Shown here piece by piece: positions 8,735-16,829 of a stretch of DNA of 64,000 nucleotides (position 1 is its first letter; every line of letters begins with the position of its first letter). A program made the translations under genes and the position numbers. Location: positions 24,869 to 88,868 of the forward strand of contig JAFTHW010000001.1 of NCBI GenBank assembly GCA_017457225.1. Direction: 5' to 3'. The notes below the pieces were generated by a model. The model was given only the letters and a program-made list of their open reading frames with translations. It made no database searches and was not told the origin of the DNA. This stretch comes from Clostridia bacterium (lineage in GTDB: Bacteria; Bacillota; Clostridia; Christensenellales; Borkfalkiaceae).

Positions 8735-9208
8735 ATGGGAAGATACGTCGAACAGCATTTATATGAAAACGAATTGATCGTTGAAAAGGCGAAAAGAGAC
8801 AGATGGCCTTTGTTTTGGGCGTGGTTCTTTGGCGTGCTTTGTTTTTGGTTATTGTTTGTTCCAACCGTAATTGCGATCGTGAAAACGGTGAAATATAACG
8901 GAACGGAGTTCGTAATCACGAACAAACGTATTATCTATAAAACGGGCGTGTTCCGTACGCAATCGAGCGGTGCGCCATTGAATAAAATCACGAGCGTGAC
9001 GGTCGATACGACGTTCTGGGGCAAGATCTTCAACGTGTACAAAATCCGTATCCACACCAACTGCGGATTTATGATCACCGAAAAGATCGAGCGGGGCGAT
9101 GATTTTAAGAGCACGCTGATGGGGCAGATCGACGCTTTTGAAATGAGCCGTTTGGCAAGCCAAGCAAATTGGACGGCGCGAGCAATGAACCGTTATATGG
9201 AAAAATAA
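8735..9208 (+). CDS. Bacterial PH domain (DUF304/YdbS-like) membrane protein
   Basis: 157 residues. One long hydrophobic segment (residues ~28-50) is followed by a bacterial pleckstrin-homology domain. The recognisable run is FVITNKRIIYKTGVF, then LNKITSVTVDTTFWGKIFN and an IRIHTNCG strand. The family is linked to cell-envelope stress and lantibiotic resistance in other Bacillota; the role here is unknown. Single-gene unit with its own promoter and a strong terminator. Confidence 0.85.
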   Translation: MGRYVEQHLYENELIVEKAKRDRWPLFWAWFFGVLCFWLLFVPTVIAIVKTVKYNGTEFVITNKRIIYKTGVFRTQSSGAPLNKITSVTVDTTFWGKIFNVYKIRIHTNCGFMITEKIERGDDFKSTLMGQIDAFEMSRLASQANWTARAMNRYMEK

Positions 9209-9223
9209 TCGTAAAACCAAACG

Positions 9224-9257
9224 CCGCCGCGTTGTAAAACGCGGCGGTATTTTTTTG
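9224..9257 (+). terminator. Strong terminator after the PH-domain gene
   Basis: A 10-bp stem CCGCCGCGTT / AACGCGGCGG with a GTAA loop is followed by TATTTTTTT. Confidence 0.9.
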
Positions 9258-9424
9258 CGAAAGAAACGTTACGATTGGGAATATGCGCGTATGTAGATAC
9301 GCTTGGTTGCGCATACCTGCATTCGTAATCCAAGACAACAAAATAAAATCTTTCACGCGAAAAACGTCGCGAAAGATTTCCATAAAAAAAGTAAAGAATT
9401 TGGGAAAGATTTTCTATGAAAAAC

Positions 9425-9453
9425 TTGCATTTTTTAGAGTAATTTGTTATAAT
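9425..9453 (+). promoter_or_regulatory. Promoter of the structured leader and pyrophosphorylase gene
   Basis: TTGCAT (9425-9430), a 17-bp spacer and TATAAT (9448-9453). The predicted start near 9460 coincides with the first base of the structured RNA below. Confidence 0.7.
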
Positions 9454-9460
9454 AGAAAAA

Positions 9461-9646
9461 ATGGCTATATCACAACTCCCGACTGATTTTTGACGGAAAA
9501 ACACCGTGAAATACTGCGTATTTTGCTCAGTTACAGACCGCTGCGGGTATGCGCCTTCGCAAAATGCTTGTCTTTCCCCTTGTTTTTCTCATCAAACCGT
9601 AAACACAAAGGTGTTTACTAATCAGTCCGTTGTTATGACATAGCCA
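9461..9646 (+). ncRNA. Candidate structured RNA of ~185 nt (leader or 6S-like small RNA)
   Basis: The two ends pair in three collinear helices: TGGCTAT (9462-9468) with ATAGCCA (9640-9646), ACAAC (9472-9476) with GTTGT (9629-9633), and GACTGAT (9481-9487) with ATCAGTC (9621-9627). Inside are an ACGG/CCGT hairpin (9493-9507) and an AAACAC/GTGTTT hairpin (9601-9616). A long closed rod with an inner loop, starting exactly at a promoter, is the general shape of 6S RNA, but I do not recognise conserved 6S or known riboswitch sequence. No terminator lies before the downstream ATG, so a leader is equally possible. Confidence 0.5.
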
Positions 9647-9670
9647 AAATATAACAAGGAGAATTTTCTT

Positions 9671-10903
9671 ATGATGACTTACGAACAAGTGAAAGAGCTT
9701 TTGACGGAAAAAGACCAGATGCAGCTCTTGAAATATTACGATGAATTGGACGAAAACGGCAAGAAAAATTTATTGACCGCGATTGCGAATATTGATTGGA
9801 GTTTTGAAGAAGACCTGAAAAATCCCGTAGATATGAGCGGTAAGGGCAGAGACATTCGTCCCATTTCCGGTCTTCGTCAAGCGGAGATTCAGCGTCGTAA
9901 AGCGGAGTTTGAAGAAATTGGCATACAGGCGATCAAAGAAGGAAAGGTTGCGGCGGTATTGCTTGCAGGCGGTATGGGGACTCGTCTGGGCGTAGACGGT
10001 CCGAAAGGCGCGTACGACATTGGCGTAACGAAGCCTTTGTATATCTTCGAGCAGCAGATGAAAAACTTGATGGAAGTCGTAGACAAGTGCGGCGTATTCG
10101 TTCCCTTGTATATTATGACGAGCGATAAAAACCACGATCAAACGACGTCGTTCTGGAAAGAGCACGGCTATTTCGGATACCCCGAAACGGCAGTAAAATT
10201 CTTTAAGCAAGATATGGCTCCCGCAGTAGATTTCAACGGTAAGATCTATTTGGAAAAGAAAGATACTCCCGCGCTTTCTCCCAACGGTAACGGCGGTTGG
10301 TTCTCCTCGCTCAAACGCGCAGGGCTTTGCGAAGACTTGCACGAAAAGGGCGTGGAATGGCTCAATATTTATGCGGTAGACAACGTATTGCAGCGGATTG
10401 CAGATCCCGTATTCGTCGGCGCGACGATCGAGAGTGGCGTAAACTGCGGCGCGAAAGTTATCTGCAAGACCGAGCCGAAAGAAAAAGTGGGCGTAATTTG
10501 TATGGATGGCAATCAGCCCGACATTATCGAATACTACGAATTGACGGACGAAATGGCAAACCAGAAAGACGAAGACGGCAATTTGGCATATTGCTACGGC
10601 GCGATTATGAACTATTTGTTCCGCTTGGAGAAGCTGGAAGAGATCGTCAATAAAAAGATCCCCGTACACATCGTAGAAAAGAAAATCGAATGCGTAGGCG
10701 AAGACGGCATCAGCCGCAAGCCCGACAAGGAAAATGGTAAAAAATTCGAAACCCTTGCAGTGGATTTGATTAAGCCTATGGGCAGCGTACTTCCCTTTGA
10801 AGTCGTAAGAGAAAAGGAATTCGCTCCCATCAAGAATAAGACGGGCGTAGACAGCGTGGAGTCCGCTCGCGAACTCTTGAAAAAGAACGGAGTGGAACTT
10901 TAA
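9671..10903 (+). CDS. UDPGP-type UTP--sugar-1-phosphate uridylyltransferase
   Basis: 410 residues of the eukaryote-like UDPGP family (UDP-N-acetylglucosamine / UDP-sugar pyrophosphorylase), not the short bacterial GalU or GlmU. The nucleotide loop is LLAGGMGTRLGVDGPKGAYD. PNGNGGWFSSL contacts the sugar nucleotide and INIYAVDNVLQ-like NIYAVDNV is the metal site. It makes UDP-GlcNAc or UDP-glucose for envelope polysaccharides; the exact sugar is not resolvable. The ribosome site AAGGAG lies nine bases upstream. Its stop overlaps the next ATG by one base (TAATG). Confidence 0.9.
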   Translation: MMTYEQVKELLTEKDQMQLLKYYDELDENGKKNLLTAIANIDWSFEEDLKNPVDMSGKGRDIRPISGLRQAEIQRRKAEFEEIGIQAIKEGKVAAVLLAGGMGTRLGVDGPKGAYDIGVTKPLYIFEQQMKNLMEVVDKCGVFVPLYIMTSDKNHDQTTSFWKEHGYFGYPETAVKFFKQDMAPAVDFNGKIYLEKKDTPALSPNGNGGWFSSLKRAGLCEDLHEKGVEWLNIYAVDNVLQRIADPVFVGATIESGVNCGAKVICKTEPKEKVGVICMDGNQPDIIEYYELTDEMANQKDEDGNLAYCYGAIMNYLFRLEKLEEIVNKKIPVHIVEKKIECVGEDGISRKPDKENGKKFETLAVDLIKPMGSVLPFEVVREKEFAPIKNKTGVDSVESARELLKKNGVEL

Positions 10904-11256
10904 TGGCAACAGAATTGGAAGGGAATGAAAAGCTCCAACGGTTTATCCATCTTTTGAGTGATTTAAACCAACAATCGGCGCAGCTTTTAAAGACGGGCGA
11001 TATGCAGCTTTTGTATCCGATGAACGATACGGTGGAGGAAATGTACTCCATTCAGCACGCGGGTACGGAAGAGGCGTACACGGCGATTGAAGAGGATGCG
11101 CAGATCATTTATAAGAATTTTAACGCCGTTGTTACGATGGTCAGAAGCGTGGAGGGCGATACCATGGACGAGGGCACGGCAAAAGCTGTGCGTAAGTTTA
11201 TGACGAATATTTTCGAGGCAAACGTACGTATCGTGCTTGCGTACGGCTTGGCGTAA
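10903..11256 (+). CDS. Small all-helical protein of unknown function
   Basis: 117 residues, no membrane segment or signal peptide. It is predicted mostly helical, with amphipathic patterns LQRFIHLLSDLNQQSAQLL and KAVRKFMTNIFEANVRIVL. I recognise no family. It is translationally coupled to the pyrophosphorylase gene through a TAATG overlap, so the two products may act together. Confidence 0.7.
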   Translation: MATELEGNEKLQRFIHLLSDLNQQSAQLLKTGDMQLLYPMNDTVEEMYSIQHAGTEEAYTAIEEDAQIIYKNFNAVVTMVRSVEGDTMDEGTAKAVRKFMTNIFEANVRIVLAYGLA

Positions 11257-11286
11257 AACAAGATTAAAGTGTTTTAAATTCATCAA

Positions 11287-11375
11287 AAGCCCTCTACCGG
11301 TTTTGGCGGAGGGCTTTAAAATGCGCAAATAGAAAAGAGAAAGAAAAAGGCGTTCGCATCTGCGAACGCCTTTTA
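11287..11375. terminator. Two hairpins between convergent genes (second one bidirectional)
   Basis: AAAGCCCTC / GAGGGCTTT (11287-11317) ends the plus-strand operon. A 14-bp perfect stem AAAAGGCGTTCGCA / TGCGAACGCCTTTT (11346-11375) is flanked by A and T runs and can serve both strands. Confidence 0.85.
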
Positions 11376-11386
11376 TGTAAACGCGA

Positions 11387-12034
11387 TTAGTTTTTAGGTT
11401 GATTTGGGCAATTCACGGGATAGCCGCTGTAACCGTAGCCGAAAGGCATACCGTAGCCATATCCGTAGGGAATCCCGAAACCGTATCCGTAAGGGGAGTT
11501 GCCCATATTGGGGATATTGGTATTGTAAGGATAATCTGCATACGCGAGCTTTGCGAGATATTCGGTCAGGAACTTTCTTGCTTTCTCGGGACGTTTGATT
11601 TTTTTCATAACGATTTCGCCTGCGTTGCCAAGCCCCATACTGATGGTAACGTCGCCGTAGTTGAACAGCCAACCTTTCAAAGATTGATCTACGGAAACGG
11701 ACATACCGGGCGAATAGAATAATTTCTTATTTTCAACATTATCGAAGAAAATATGACCGTTGCAAATGATCAACGTATTATTCTTGATCATATACCGTTG
11801 CTTCTTCGCGATATGTATCTTGATGATCGTAGCGATGAACGTTGCAATTAAGGTTACAATCGCAAGGATCAAACAGATCGATTTAGCGGATTCGCCGAGC
11901 ATCGATTGTAATAAGTTCTCACCGTAAAGGAAAAGAACGGCGGGAATTACCAAGAAGAACAAAAGGAAAATGATTACGGAGAAAGCACTCCAACCACTTC
12001 TTCTCATACTGTAATCAAAATTTGATTTTCTCAT
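11387..12034 (-). CDS. Two-TM membrane protein with PH-like domain and Gly/Tyr-rich tail
   Basis: 215 residues. Two hydrophobic segments lie at ~18-40 and ~47-70. A beta-rich stretch like a bacterial PH domain (RYMIKNNTLIICNGHIFFD) follows. The last ~45 residues are a low-complexity tail of GYGYG and PYGYGF repeats with Asn and Pro. The ribosome site is AAGGAGG. Function unknown; the 8735 gene encodes a related PH-domain architecture. Confidence 0.72.
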   Translation of the reverse strand: MRKSNFDYSMRRSGWSAFSVIIFLLFFLVIPAVLFLYGENLLQSMLGESAKSICLILAIVTLIATFIATIIKIHIAKKQRYMIKNNTLIICNGHIFFDNVENKKLFYSPGMSVSVDQSLKGWLFNYGDVTISMGLGNAGEIVMKKIKRPEKARKFLTEYLAKLAYADYPYNTNIPNMGNSPYGYGFGIPYGYGYGMPFGYGYSGYPVNCPNQPKN

Positions 12035-12065
12035 TTAAGATAAACCTCCTTCACTTTACCTATAC

Positions 12066-12094
12066 ATTATATAATATAATTACAACCGTGTCAA
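12066..12094 (-). promoter_or_regulatory. Promoter of the 11387-12034 gene
   Basis: On the minus strand: TTGACA (12089-12094), a 17-bp spacer and TATAAT (12066-12071). Confidence 0.75.
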
Positions 12095-12161
12095 GTGGAA
12101 TTGGAAAAATAAATGAAAAAATTTTTACTGAAATTATAAAATAATTTCCTTGAGACGGGAA

Positions 12162-12539
12162 TTAAAAAACGTTTTCAAACCCGATGGAGTACGATTGGGG
12201 AATGTTGATCGCCATCGCAATCAACATTTCGATTTTGGGAATCGTACTTTCGTAATCCTCCACGTATAAATATCCCAGCATTTCGTTGAGCTGGTAATCA
12301 AATTCCTGCAAAGCAGTATGAGGCAACCATACGTACATCAAATTTTTCTTTTTTTCCCAAAAACGGAGTACGGCTTTCCCGTCCTCGTGCGTGGCGATCT
12401 CTTGTTCCGCTTTTTCGTAGAGAGACTCCAAAGATTTTTCAAACGTTGAAAACGTCTTTTGTACCTGATAGATCTCCGTAACGGAGAGTCCCAAAATCAC
12501 GCCCAAAGTGACGAAAATACTGACGATCGTACGAATCAT
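12162..12539 (-). CDS. DUF4363 family protein
   Basis: 125 residues. An N-terminal membrane helix (residues ~4-24) is followed by an extracellular helical part with a hydrophobic WEKKKNLMYVWLPHTALQE core, as in DUF4363 proteins of clostridia. It is 25 bp downstream of a DUF421 gene, the usual partner, with an AAGGAG ribosome site. In spore formers this pair is often tied to sporulation; the role is not established. Confidence 0.8.
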   Translation of the reverse strand: MIRTIVSIFVTLGVILGLSVTEIYQVQKTFSTFEKSLESLYEKAEQEIATHEDGKAVLRFWEKKKNLMYVWLPHTALQEFDYQLNEMLGYLYVEDYESTIPKIEMLIAMAINIPQSYSIGFENVF

Positions 12540-12564
12540 AATTCTTTCTCCTTGTATCCGTTTA

Positions 12565-13251
12565 TTACCATACTTTTTGTTCCCAGTTCAGCTCGAACGC
12601 GCGATATTTTTCTCCCTTTTTTTGGAGATAAACTTTCCCGTTCCCATCCACCGTCATTACGAGTACTTTTTTTAAGTCAACGCAACCCTGCCCCCGTAAA
12701 ACGTCGAAAAAGTATTCTTTACTTTTTCCTGTCAAAGCAACGTTTTTCTCCTGTATTTTGCCCTCGTCTACTAAGATGATGGGCAGGGAGGTTTGCAGCT
12801 TTTCATAGTCTTGTTTAGGGAGTGCGCAAAAATTCCCGCCCGCCTCGTAGAGCGCGTAATCCACGGCGTCGAGAGAAAAATATCCCGCGCCACGCAAGCT
12901 TTCGATTAAGTCGGAAACGTCGAGGTTGTTTTTTCTTAGTTGCGTCGCGTCGATTCCGTTTTTATTGATGACGATGCTCGGCGATCCGCTTAAAATCCGT
13001 TTCGCGCCGAACAAAGTCAAATCGAGAAGACAAACGATCTGATGCAAAAAATATACGGTCAGGATCGAAATGATCCCGTAGAGCAGTGGAATGGACGTGT
13101 CGCCCATCGGAATACACGCCAACTCTGCGATGATGAGCGTGATCACGAGCTCGTATGGCTGCATTTCGCCGATTTGCCGTTTCCCCATCAGCCTCATCAC
13201 GATAAACAGAGTGATAAAAATAATGATCGTTCGGATAAAAATAAGTCCCAT
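12565..13251 (-). CDS. DUF421 (YetF/YcaP-type) membrane protein
   Basis: 228 residues. Three N-terminal helices hold the signature RLMGKRQIGEMQPYELVITL. They are followed by the cytoplasmic YetF-type domain with GSPSIVINKNGIDATQLRK and DLIESLRGAGYFSLDAVDYA. Relatives form homomeric membrane complexes of uncertain biochemical role. No good ribosome site precedes the ATG. The upstream region is shared, divergently, with the THF riboswitch promoter. Confidence 0.88.
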   Translation of the reverse strand: MGLIFIRTIIIFITLFIVMRLMGKRQIGEMQPYELVITLIIAELACIPMGDTSIPLLYGIISILTVYFLHQIVCLLDLTLFGAKRILSGSPSIVINKNGIDATQLRKNNLDVSDLIESLRGAGYFSLDAVDYALYEAGGNFCALPKQDYEKLQTSLPIILVDEGKIQEKNVALTGKSKEYFFDVLRGQGCVDLKKVLVMTVDGNGKVYLQKKGEKYRAFELNWEQKVW

Positions 13252-13305
13252 ACCGTCAGTTTTTCACTCTTTTGGCAAAATATGCGTTTTTGAGCTGGGA
13301 AACGC

Positions 13306-13334
13306 TTGCCTTTCTTTTGAAAAGCGAGTATAAT
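13306..13334 (+). promoter_or_regulatory. Promoter of the THF-riboswitch transcript
   Basis: TTGCCT (13306-13311), a 17-bp spacer and TATAAT (13329-13334). Confidence 0.7.
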
Positions 13335-13344
13335 AGGGACACAA

Positions 13345-13455
13345 TGTTGAGTAGCCTTTTGCGCGTTAAGTGTCACCGAACGGGACGTTGTCGGTGGACG
13401 AAAGAAAGAAAGAAAAGAGAACGCTCTTTCTGCGGTGCAAAGGCGCGTCCGCTAC
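13345..13455 (+). promoter_or_regulatory. Tetrahydrofolate (THF) riboswitch
   Basis: The sequence follows the known folT-associated THF aptamer: TGAGTAG (13348-13354), GCGCGTTAAGTGT (13361-13373), CGGGACGTTGTCGGTGG (13381-13396), then TGCGGTGCAAAGGCGCGTCC (13431-13450) and GCT. GCGTTAAGTGT and GCGGTG...GCGTCCGCT are the conserved core strands. The loop between them carries an A/G-rich insertion (13399-13420). Downstream, GACCTC (13525-13530) can pair with the AGGAGGT ribosome site (13538-13544), with T runs on both sides. This provides an off-state that hides the site or ends transcription. Confidence 0.9.
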
Positions 13456-13553
13456 AAAACGGGTAGGGCAGGTATAAAGCGAAATGGTTTTTCGGGAATC
13501 CAATGCCGCCCTCCAAATTGCGCGGACCTCTTTTTTAAGGAGGTTTTTATTTT

Positions 13554-14297
13554 ATGTCTACGGAACTTACGAAAGAGAAAGAAAGTCGTTCGCTTTTTTC
13601 CCGTTCTTATTGGTTGGATGCGGCGAAGAATTTCACCAAGACGAAAACGCTCGTTTACGCCGCGTTGATCTGCGCGCTTCGGATTGTGGTGAAAGCGTTT
13701 AAGATCCCCATACTCCCGGGAGGGCTCACGCTTACGTTTGATAGCTACGTAAATGCGCTTGGATGTTTAGTGTACGGCCCGCTGGTTGGGCTGGCGGTCG
13801 GAGCAATCAGCGATACGATCGGCGCGCTCTTATTCCCAAGCGGTCCGTATTTCTTTCCGTTTATCTTTGTGGAAATGCTCTCGTCGTTTTTGTTCGGCTT
13901 GTTTTTATGGAAACGAAAAATCACCGCGCCTTGGGTGATTTTGGCGAAATTCACGGTCAGTTTTTGCTGTAATATCATTCTCACTTCTTTGGTACTCAAG
14001 TGGATGTACGCATACCTGGGTACGGGCAAGACCTATTATTTTATCAATTTAGCGCGCATTGTGAAAAATCTCGTACTCTTTCCGATCGAAGGCGTTTTGA
14101 TCGCCGTGATCATCAACGCGTTTATTCCCGCTTTAAAACAATTTCGTTTCGTATCCGCCCATCAAACGGGTATACGGCTCAAAGTGAAAGATTATCTACT
14201 CGTGGGAGGATTGTTGCTCCTGTCCGTGGGGTTGATTCTGTTTTACGTATTCTTTTTAAAGGATTTTTTGTCTGAGCATAATATCAAGTTTTGGTAA
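13554..14297 (+). CDS. folT: Folate-family ECF transporter S component (FolT-like)
   Basis: 247 residues with about six hydrophobic helices. The core TLVYAALICALRIVVKAF, LTFDSYVNALGCLVYGPL and AISDTIGALLFPSGPYFFP matches folate ECF S components. The protein is longer than the usual ~180 residues at its C-terminus, where RLKVKDYLL leads into one extra hydrophobic helix. The THF riboswitch directly upstream supports folate as substrate. The energising EcfAA'T module is elsewhere. Confidence 0.9.
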   Translation: MSTELTKEKESRSLFSRSYWLDAAKNFTKTKTLVYAALICALRIVVKAFKIPILPGGLTLTFDSYVNALGCLVYGPLVGLAVGAISDTIGALLFPSGPYFFPFIFVEMLSSFLFGLFLWKRKITAPWVILAKFTVSFCCNIILTSLVLKWMYAYLGTGKTYYFINLARIVKNLVLFPIEGVLIAVIINAFIPALKQFRFVSAHQTGIRLKVKDYLLVGGLLLLSVGLILFYVFFLKDFLSEHNIKFW

Positions 14298-14328
14298 GTA
14301 AGAAGTGAAAGAACGTTGAAAAATTTTG

Positions 14329-14362
14329 AAATCGTCAGGGTTATTCTTGACGATTTTTTTTG
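14329..14362 (+). terminator. Terminator of folT overlapping the lgt promoter
   Basis: AAATCGTCA (14329-14337) / TGACGATTT (14348-14356) followed by T. The 3' arm contains the -35 box of the next promoter. Confidence 0.8.
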
Positions 14363-14375
14363 GATGTGCTATAAT
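14347..14375 (+). promoter_or_regulatory. Promoter of the lgt operon
   Basis: TTGACG (14347-14352), a 17-bp spacer and TATAAT (14370-14375). The spacer is the T run of the folT terminator. Confidence 0.78.
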
Positions 14376-14442
14376 AAGGTAGAAAACTGGTGTAAAATCG
14401 AGTTTTTTATATATAAAAAACTTTTCGAGAAAAGGAGTCGTT

Positions 14443-15369
14443 ATGTTGCCGGGCAAAATATTCGGTTTATTTTATATGTATGGGCTGATGATCTCGTTGG
14501 GATTATTGGCTTGTTTTGGGTTATTGTTTTTCTTCGGCAAGAAGAAAAAGATCGAAGAGGGGTTTATTGATTATCTCTTATACAGCGGACTTGCTTCGAT
14601 CGCGCTCGGCTTCGGCTCGGCGTCGTTGTTCCAATCGGTTTATAATTATATCGACAACCCCGAGGCAGGGTTTCAGTTCGGCGGCGGAATGACGTTCATC
14701 GGCGGTTTGATCGGCGGCGTTGCGGTGTTCCTGATTTTGTATTCTATTTTCAGAAAGAAATACAAAACGCGCCTAATTGACGTTTTGTCGTTCATTCCCT
14801 GCTGTATCCTCATCGCGCACGCGTTTGGCAGAGTAGGTTGTTTCTTTGCGGGCTGTTGCTACGGAAAACCGACGGACAGCTTTTTGGGAGTACAATTTCC
14901 AAACTTGCCTTATAAAGTCCACGCAACGCAGTTATACGAGGCGATTTTCCTCTTCGCACTCTGCGCGGTATGCTTTTTACTGTATTGGAAAAAGAACTTC
15001 CGCCACAATTTCAGCGTGTATTTGATCGCGTACGGAATTTTTCGTTTCTGTATTGAATTTTTACGCGGTGACGATCGCGGCAAGCTGCTTGGCTTTATCT
15101 CGCCTTCGCAGTTTTGGTCGATCTTAATGGTCGTTCTCGGCGTGGCTTGCTATTTCCTCTCGGAGTATTTTTATAAACGCCGTGCAGCGGAGGTGGCGGC
15201 GATTACCGAAGCAGAGAGTGTAACAAACGCGGAGATTGCTTCGGCTTCCGTAAATTCCGTAAATAGTGTGGATTCGGAGAGTGGAATAGAAAATGCGGCG
15301 GAGTCCGTTTCCCCGACTCCCGAAGAGGAGTTACCGAAATTTGAAGAGAAACCGGAGGAGCTTTTATGA
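14443..15369 (+). CDS. lgt: Prolipoprotein diacylglyceryl transferase
   Basis: 308 residues, seven-helix inner-membrane enzyme. It moves diacylglyceryl from phosphatidylglycerol to the lipobox cysteine of prelipoproteins. The signature runs H126 to GRVGCFFAGCCYG (129-141), and an RFCIEFLRGDDRGKL-type motif follows near the C-terminal third. A cytoplasmic tail of ~50 residues rich in Ala, Glu and Ser is an addition to the family core. The stop overlaps the next start (ATGA). The six or more large lipoproteins at 41780-64000 are among its expected clients. Confidence 0.95.
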   Translation: MLPGKIFGLFYMYGLMISLGLLACFGLLFFFGKKKKIEEGFIDYLLYSGLASIALGFGSASLFQSVYNYIDNPEAGFQFGGGMTFIGGLIGGVAVFLILYSIFRKKYKTRLIDVLSFIPCCILIAHAFGRVGCFFAGCCYGKPTDSFLGVQFPNLPYKVHATQLYEAIFLFALCAVCFLLYWKKNFRHNFSVYLIAYGIFRFCIEFLRGDDRGKLLGFISPSQFWSILMVVLGVACYFLSEYFYKRRAAEVAAITEAESVTNAEIASASVNSVNSVDSESGIENAAESVSPTPEEELPKFEEKPEELL

Positions 15370-16829
15370 GAAATTTAACTCTTTTGACCGACTTGTACCA
15401 GCTCACGATGGGTTACGGTTTTTATAAGCACGATAAGCACGAAGAAGAGGTCGTATTCGATCTATTCTTCCGCCGAAACGATTTGATCACGTATTCCATC
15501 GCGGCAGGGTTACAACAGGCGGTCGAATATCTTTTGAATTGGCATTTCGACGAGGAGGATATTGCGTATCTGCGTTCGTTGAATTTATTCAGCGAAGACT
15601 TTTTAGAGTATTTAAAAAATATGCGATTCACGGGGGACGTGTACGCGGTGAAAGAGGGAGAACCCGTATTCCCGGGCGAGCCGATTTTGACGATTAAAGC
15701 GCCGCTCATACAGGCGCAGTTTGCGGAAACTGCACTTTTGAACATCATCAACCATCAAACGCTGATTGCGACCAAATCCTCTAAAATTTGCCGCGCGACG
15801 GCAGGCAAAGGAATGGTGATGGAGTTCGGTTTGCGCAGAGCGCAAGGCCCCGACGCAGGAATCAACGGCGCGAGGGCGGCGATTATTGGCGGTTGTTCTT
15901 CGACCTCCAACGTCTTGGCGGCGCAAATGTTCGACATTCCCGTAGCGGGTACGATGGCGCACAGTTGGGTTATGGACTACCCGACGGAATACGAAGCGTT
16001 CCGCGCGTATGCGGACTCCTATCCCGACAACTGTCTGTTGCTCGTCGATACGTACGACACGATCCGCAGCGGCGTTCCCAACGCAATCAAAGTGTTCAAA
16101 GAACTCAAAGAAGCAGGATATAAACCCAAGGGGATTCGTTTGGATAGCGGCGACTTGGCGTATCTTTCTAAAAAAGCGCGTAAAATGATGGACGAAGCGG
16201 GTTTTCCCGAAGCAATGATTTGCGTTTCGGGGGATCTCGACGAGCGTTCCATCAATTCTTTGATTCAACAAGGCGCGAAGATCGATTCTTGGGGAGTGGG
16301 AACGAAACTGATCACTTCCGAAGATTTACCCGCGCTCGGCGGCGTTTACAAGCTCTCGGCGGTGATAGAAAAAGACGGGAAGATGACTCCGAAGATCAAG
16401 CTGTCGGATAACACGGCCAAGATCACGAATCCTGCTTTTAAAAATTTGTACCGATTGTACGACAAGAGCAATGGTATGGCGATCGCCGATCTCATTACCC
16501 TCCGCGACGAAAGAGTGGACGAATCCAAGCCTCTTACGCTGTTCCATCCCGTTGAAACGTGGAAAGAACACGAAGTAGAAAATTTCCGCGCGGAAGAATT
16601 GCTGCATACGATCGTGAAGAATGGGGAGCTCGTTTACAAATTCCCGTCTCTTAAAGAAATTCAAGCGTTCTCCAAAGCGGAGCTTTCCAAATTCTGGGAA
16701 GAGTATCTCCGTTTGGACGTACCTCAGCTTTACAAGGTCGACTTGTCGAGAAGGCTGCATACGCTCAAGATCGAAATGATCGGCGGCATTCGGAAAAAGA
16801 ATACGAAAAAGGAAAACCAAAATGGCTAA
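15366..16829 (+). CDS. pncB: Nicotinate phosphoribosyltransferase
   Basis: 487 residues. It makes nicotinate mononucleotide from nicotinate and PRPP in the NAD salvage pathway. Marks are the N-terminal TDLYQLTMGYGFYKHDK, FVFDLFFRRN-like VFDLFFRRN, the central MEFGLRRAQGPDAGINGA, AGTMAHSWVMDY, and the phosphoribosyl-binding LDSGDLAYLSKKAR. Its start overlaps the lgt stop and its end overlaps lspA by eight bases, so NAD salvage is wired into the lipoprotein-processing operon. Confidence 0.95.
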   Translation: MRNLTLLTDLYQLTMGYGFYKHDKHEEEVVFDLFFRRNDLITYSIAAGLQQAVEYLLNWHFDEEDIAYLRSLNLFSEDFLEYLKNMRFTGDVYAVKEGEPVFPGEPILTIKAPLIQAQFAETALLNIINHQTLIATKSSKICRATAGKGMVMEFGLRRAQGPDAGINGARAAIIGGCSSTSNVLAAQMFDIPVAGTMAHSWVMDYPTEYEAFRAYADSYPDNCLLLVDTYDTIRSGVPNAIKVFKELKEAGYKPKGIRLDSGDLAYLSKKARKMMDEAGFPEAMICVSGDLDERSINSLIQQGAKIDSWGVGTKLITSEDLPALGGVYKLSAVIEKDGKMTPKIKLSDNTAKITNPAFKNLYRLYDKSNGMAIADLITLRDERVDESKPLTLFHPVETWKEHEVENFRAEELLHTIVKNGELVYKFPSLKEIQAFSKAELSKFWEEYLRLDVPQLYKVDLSRRLHTLKIEMIGGIRKKNTKKENQNG

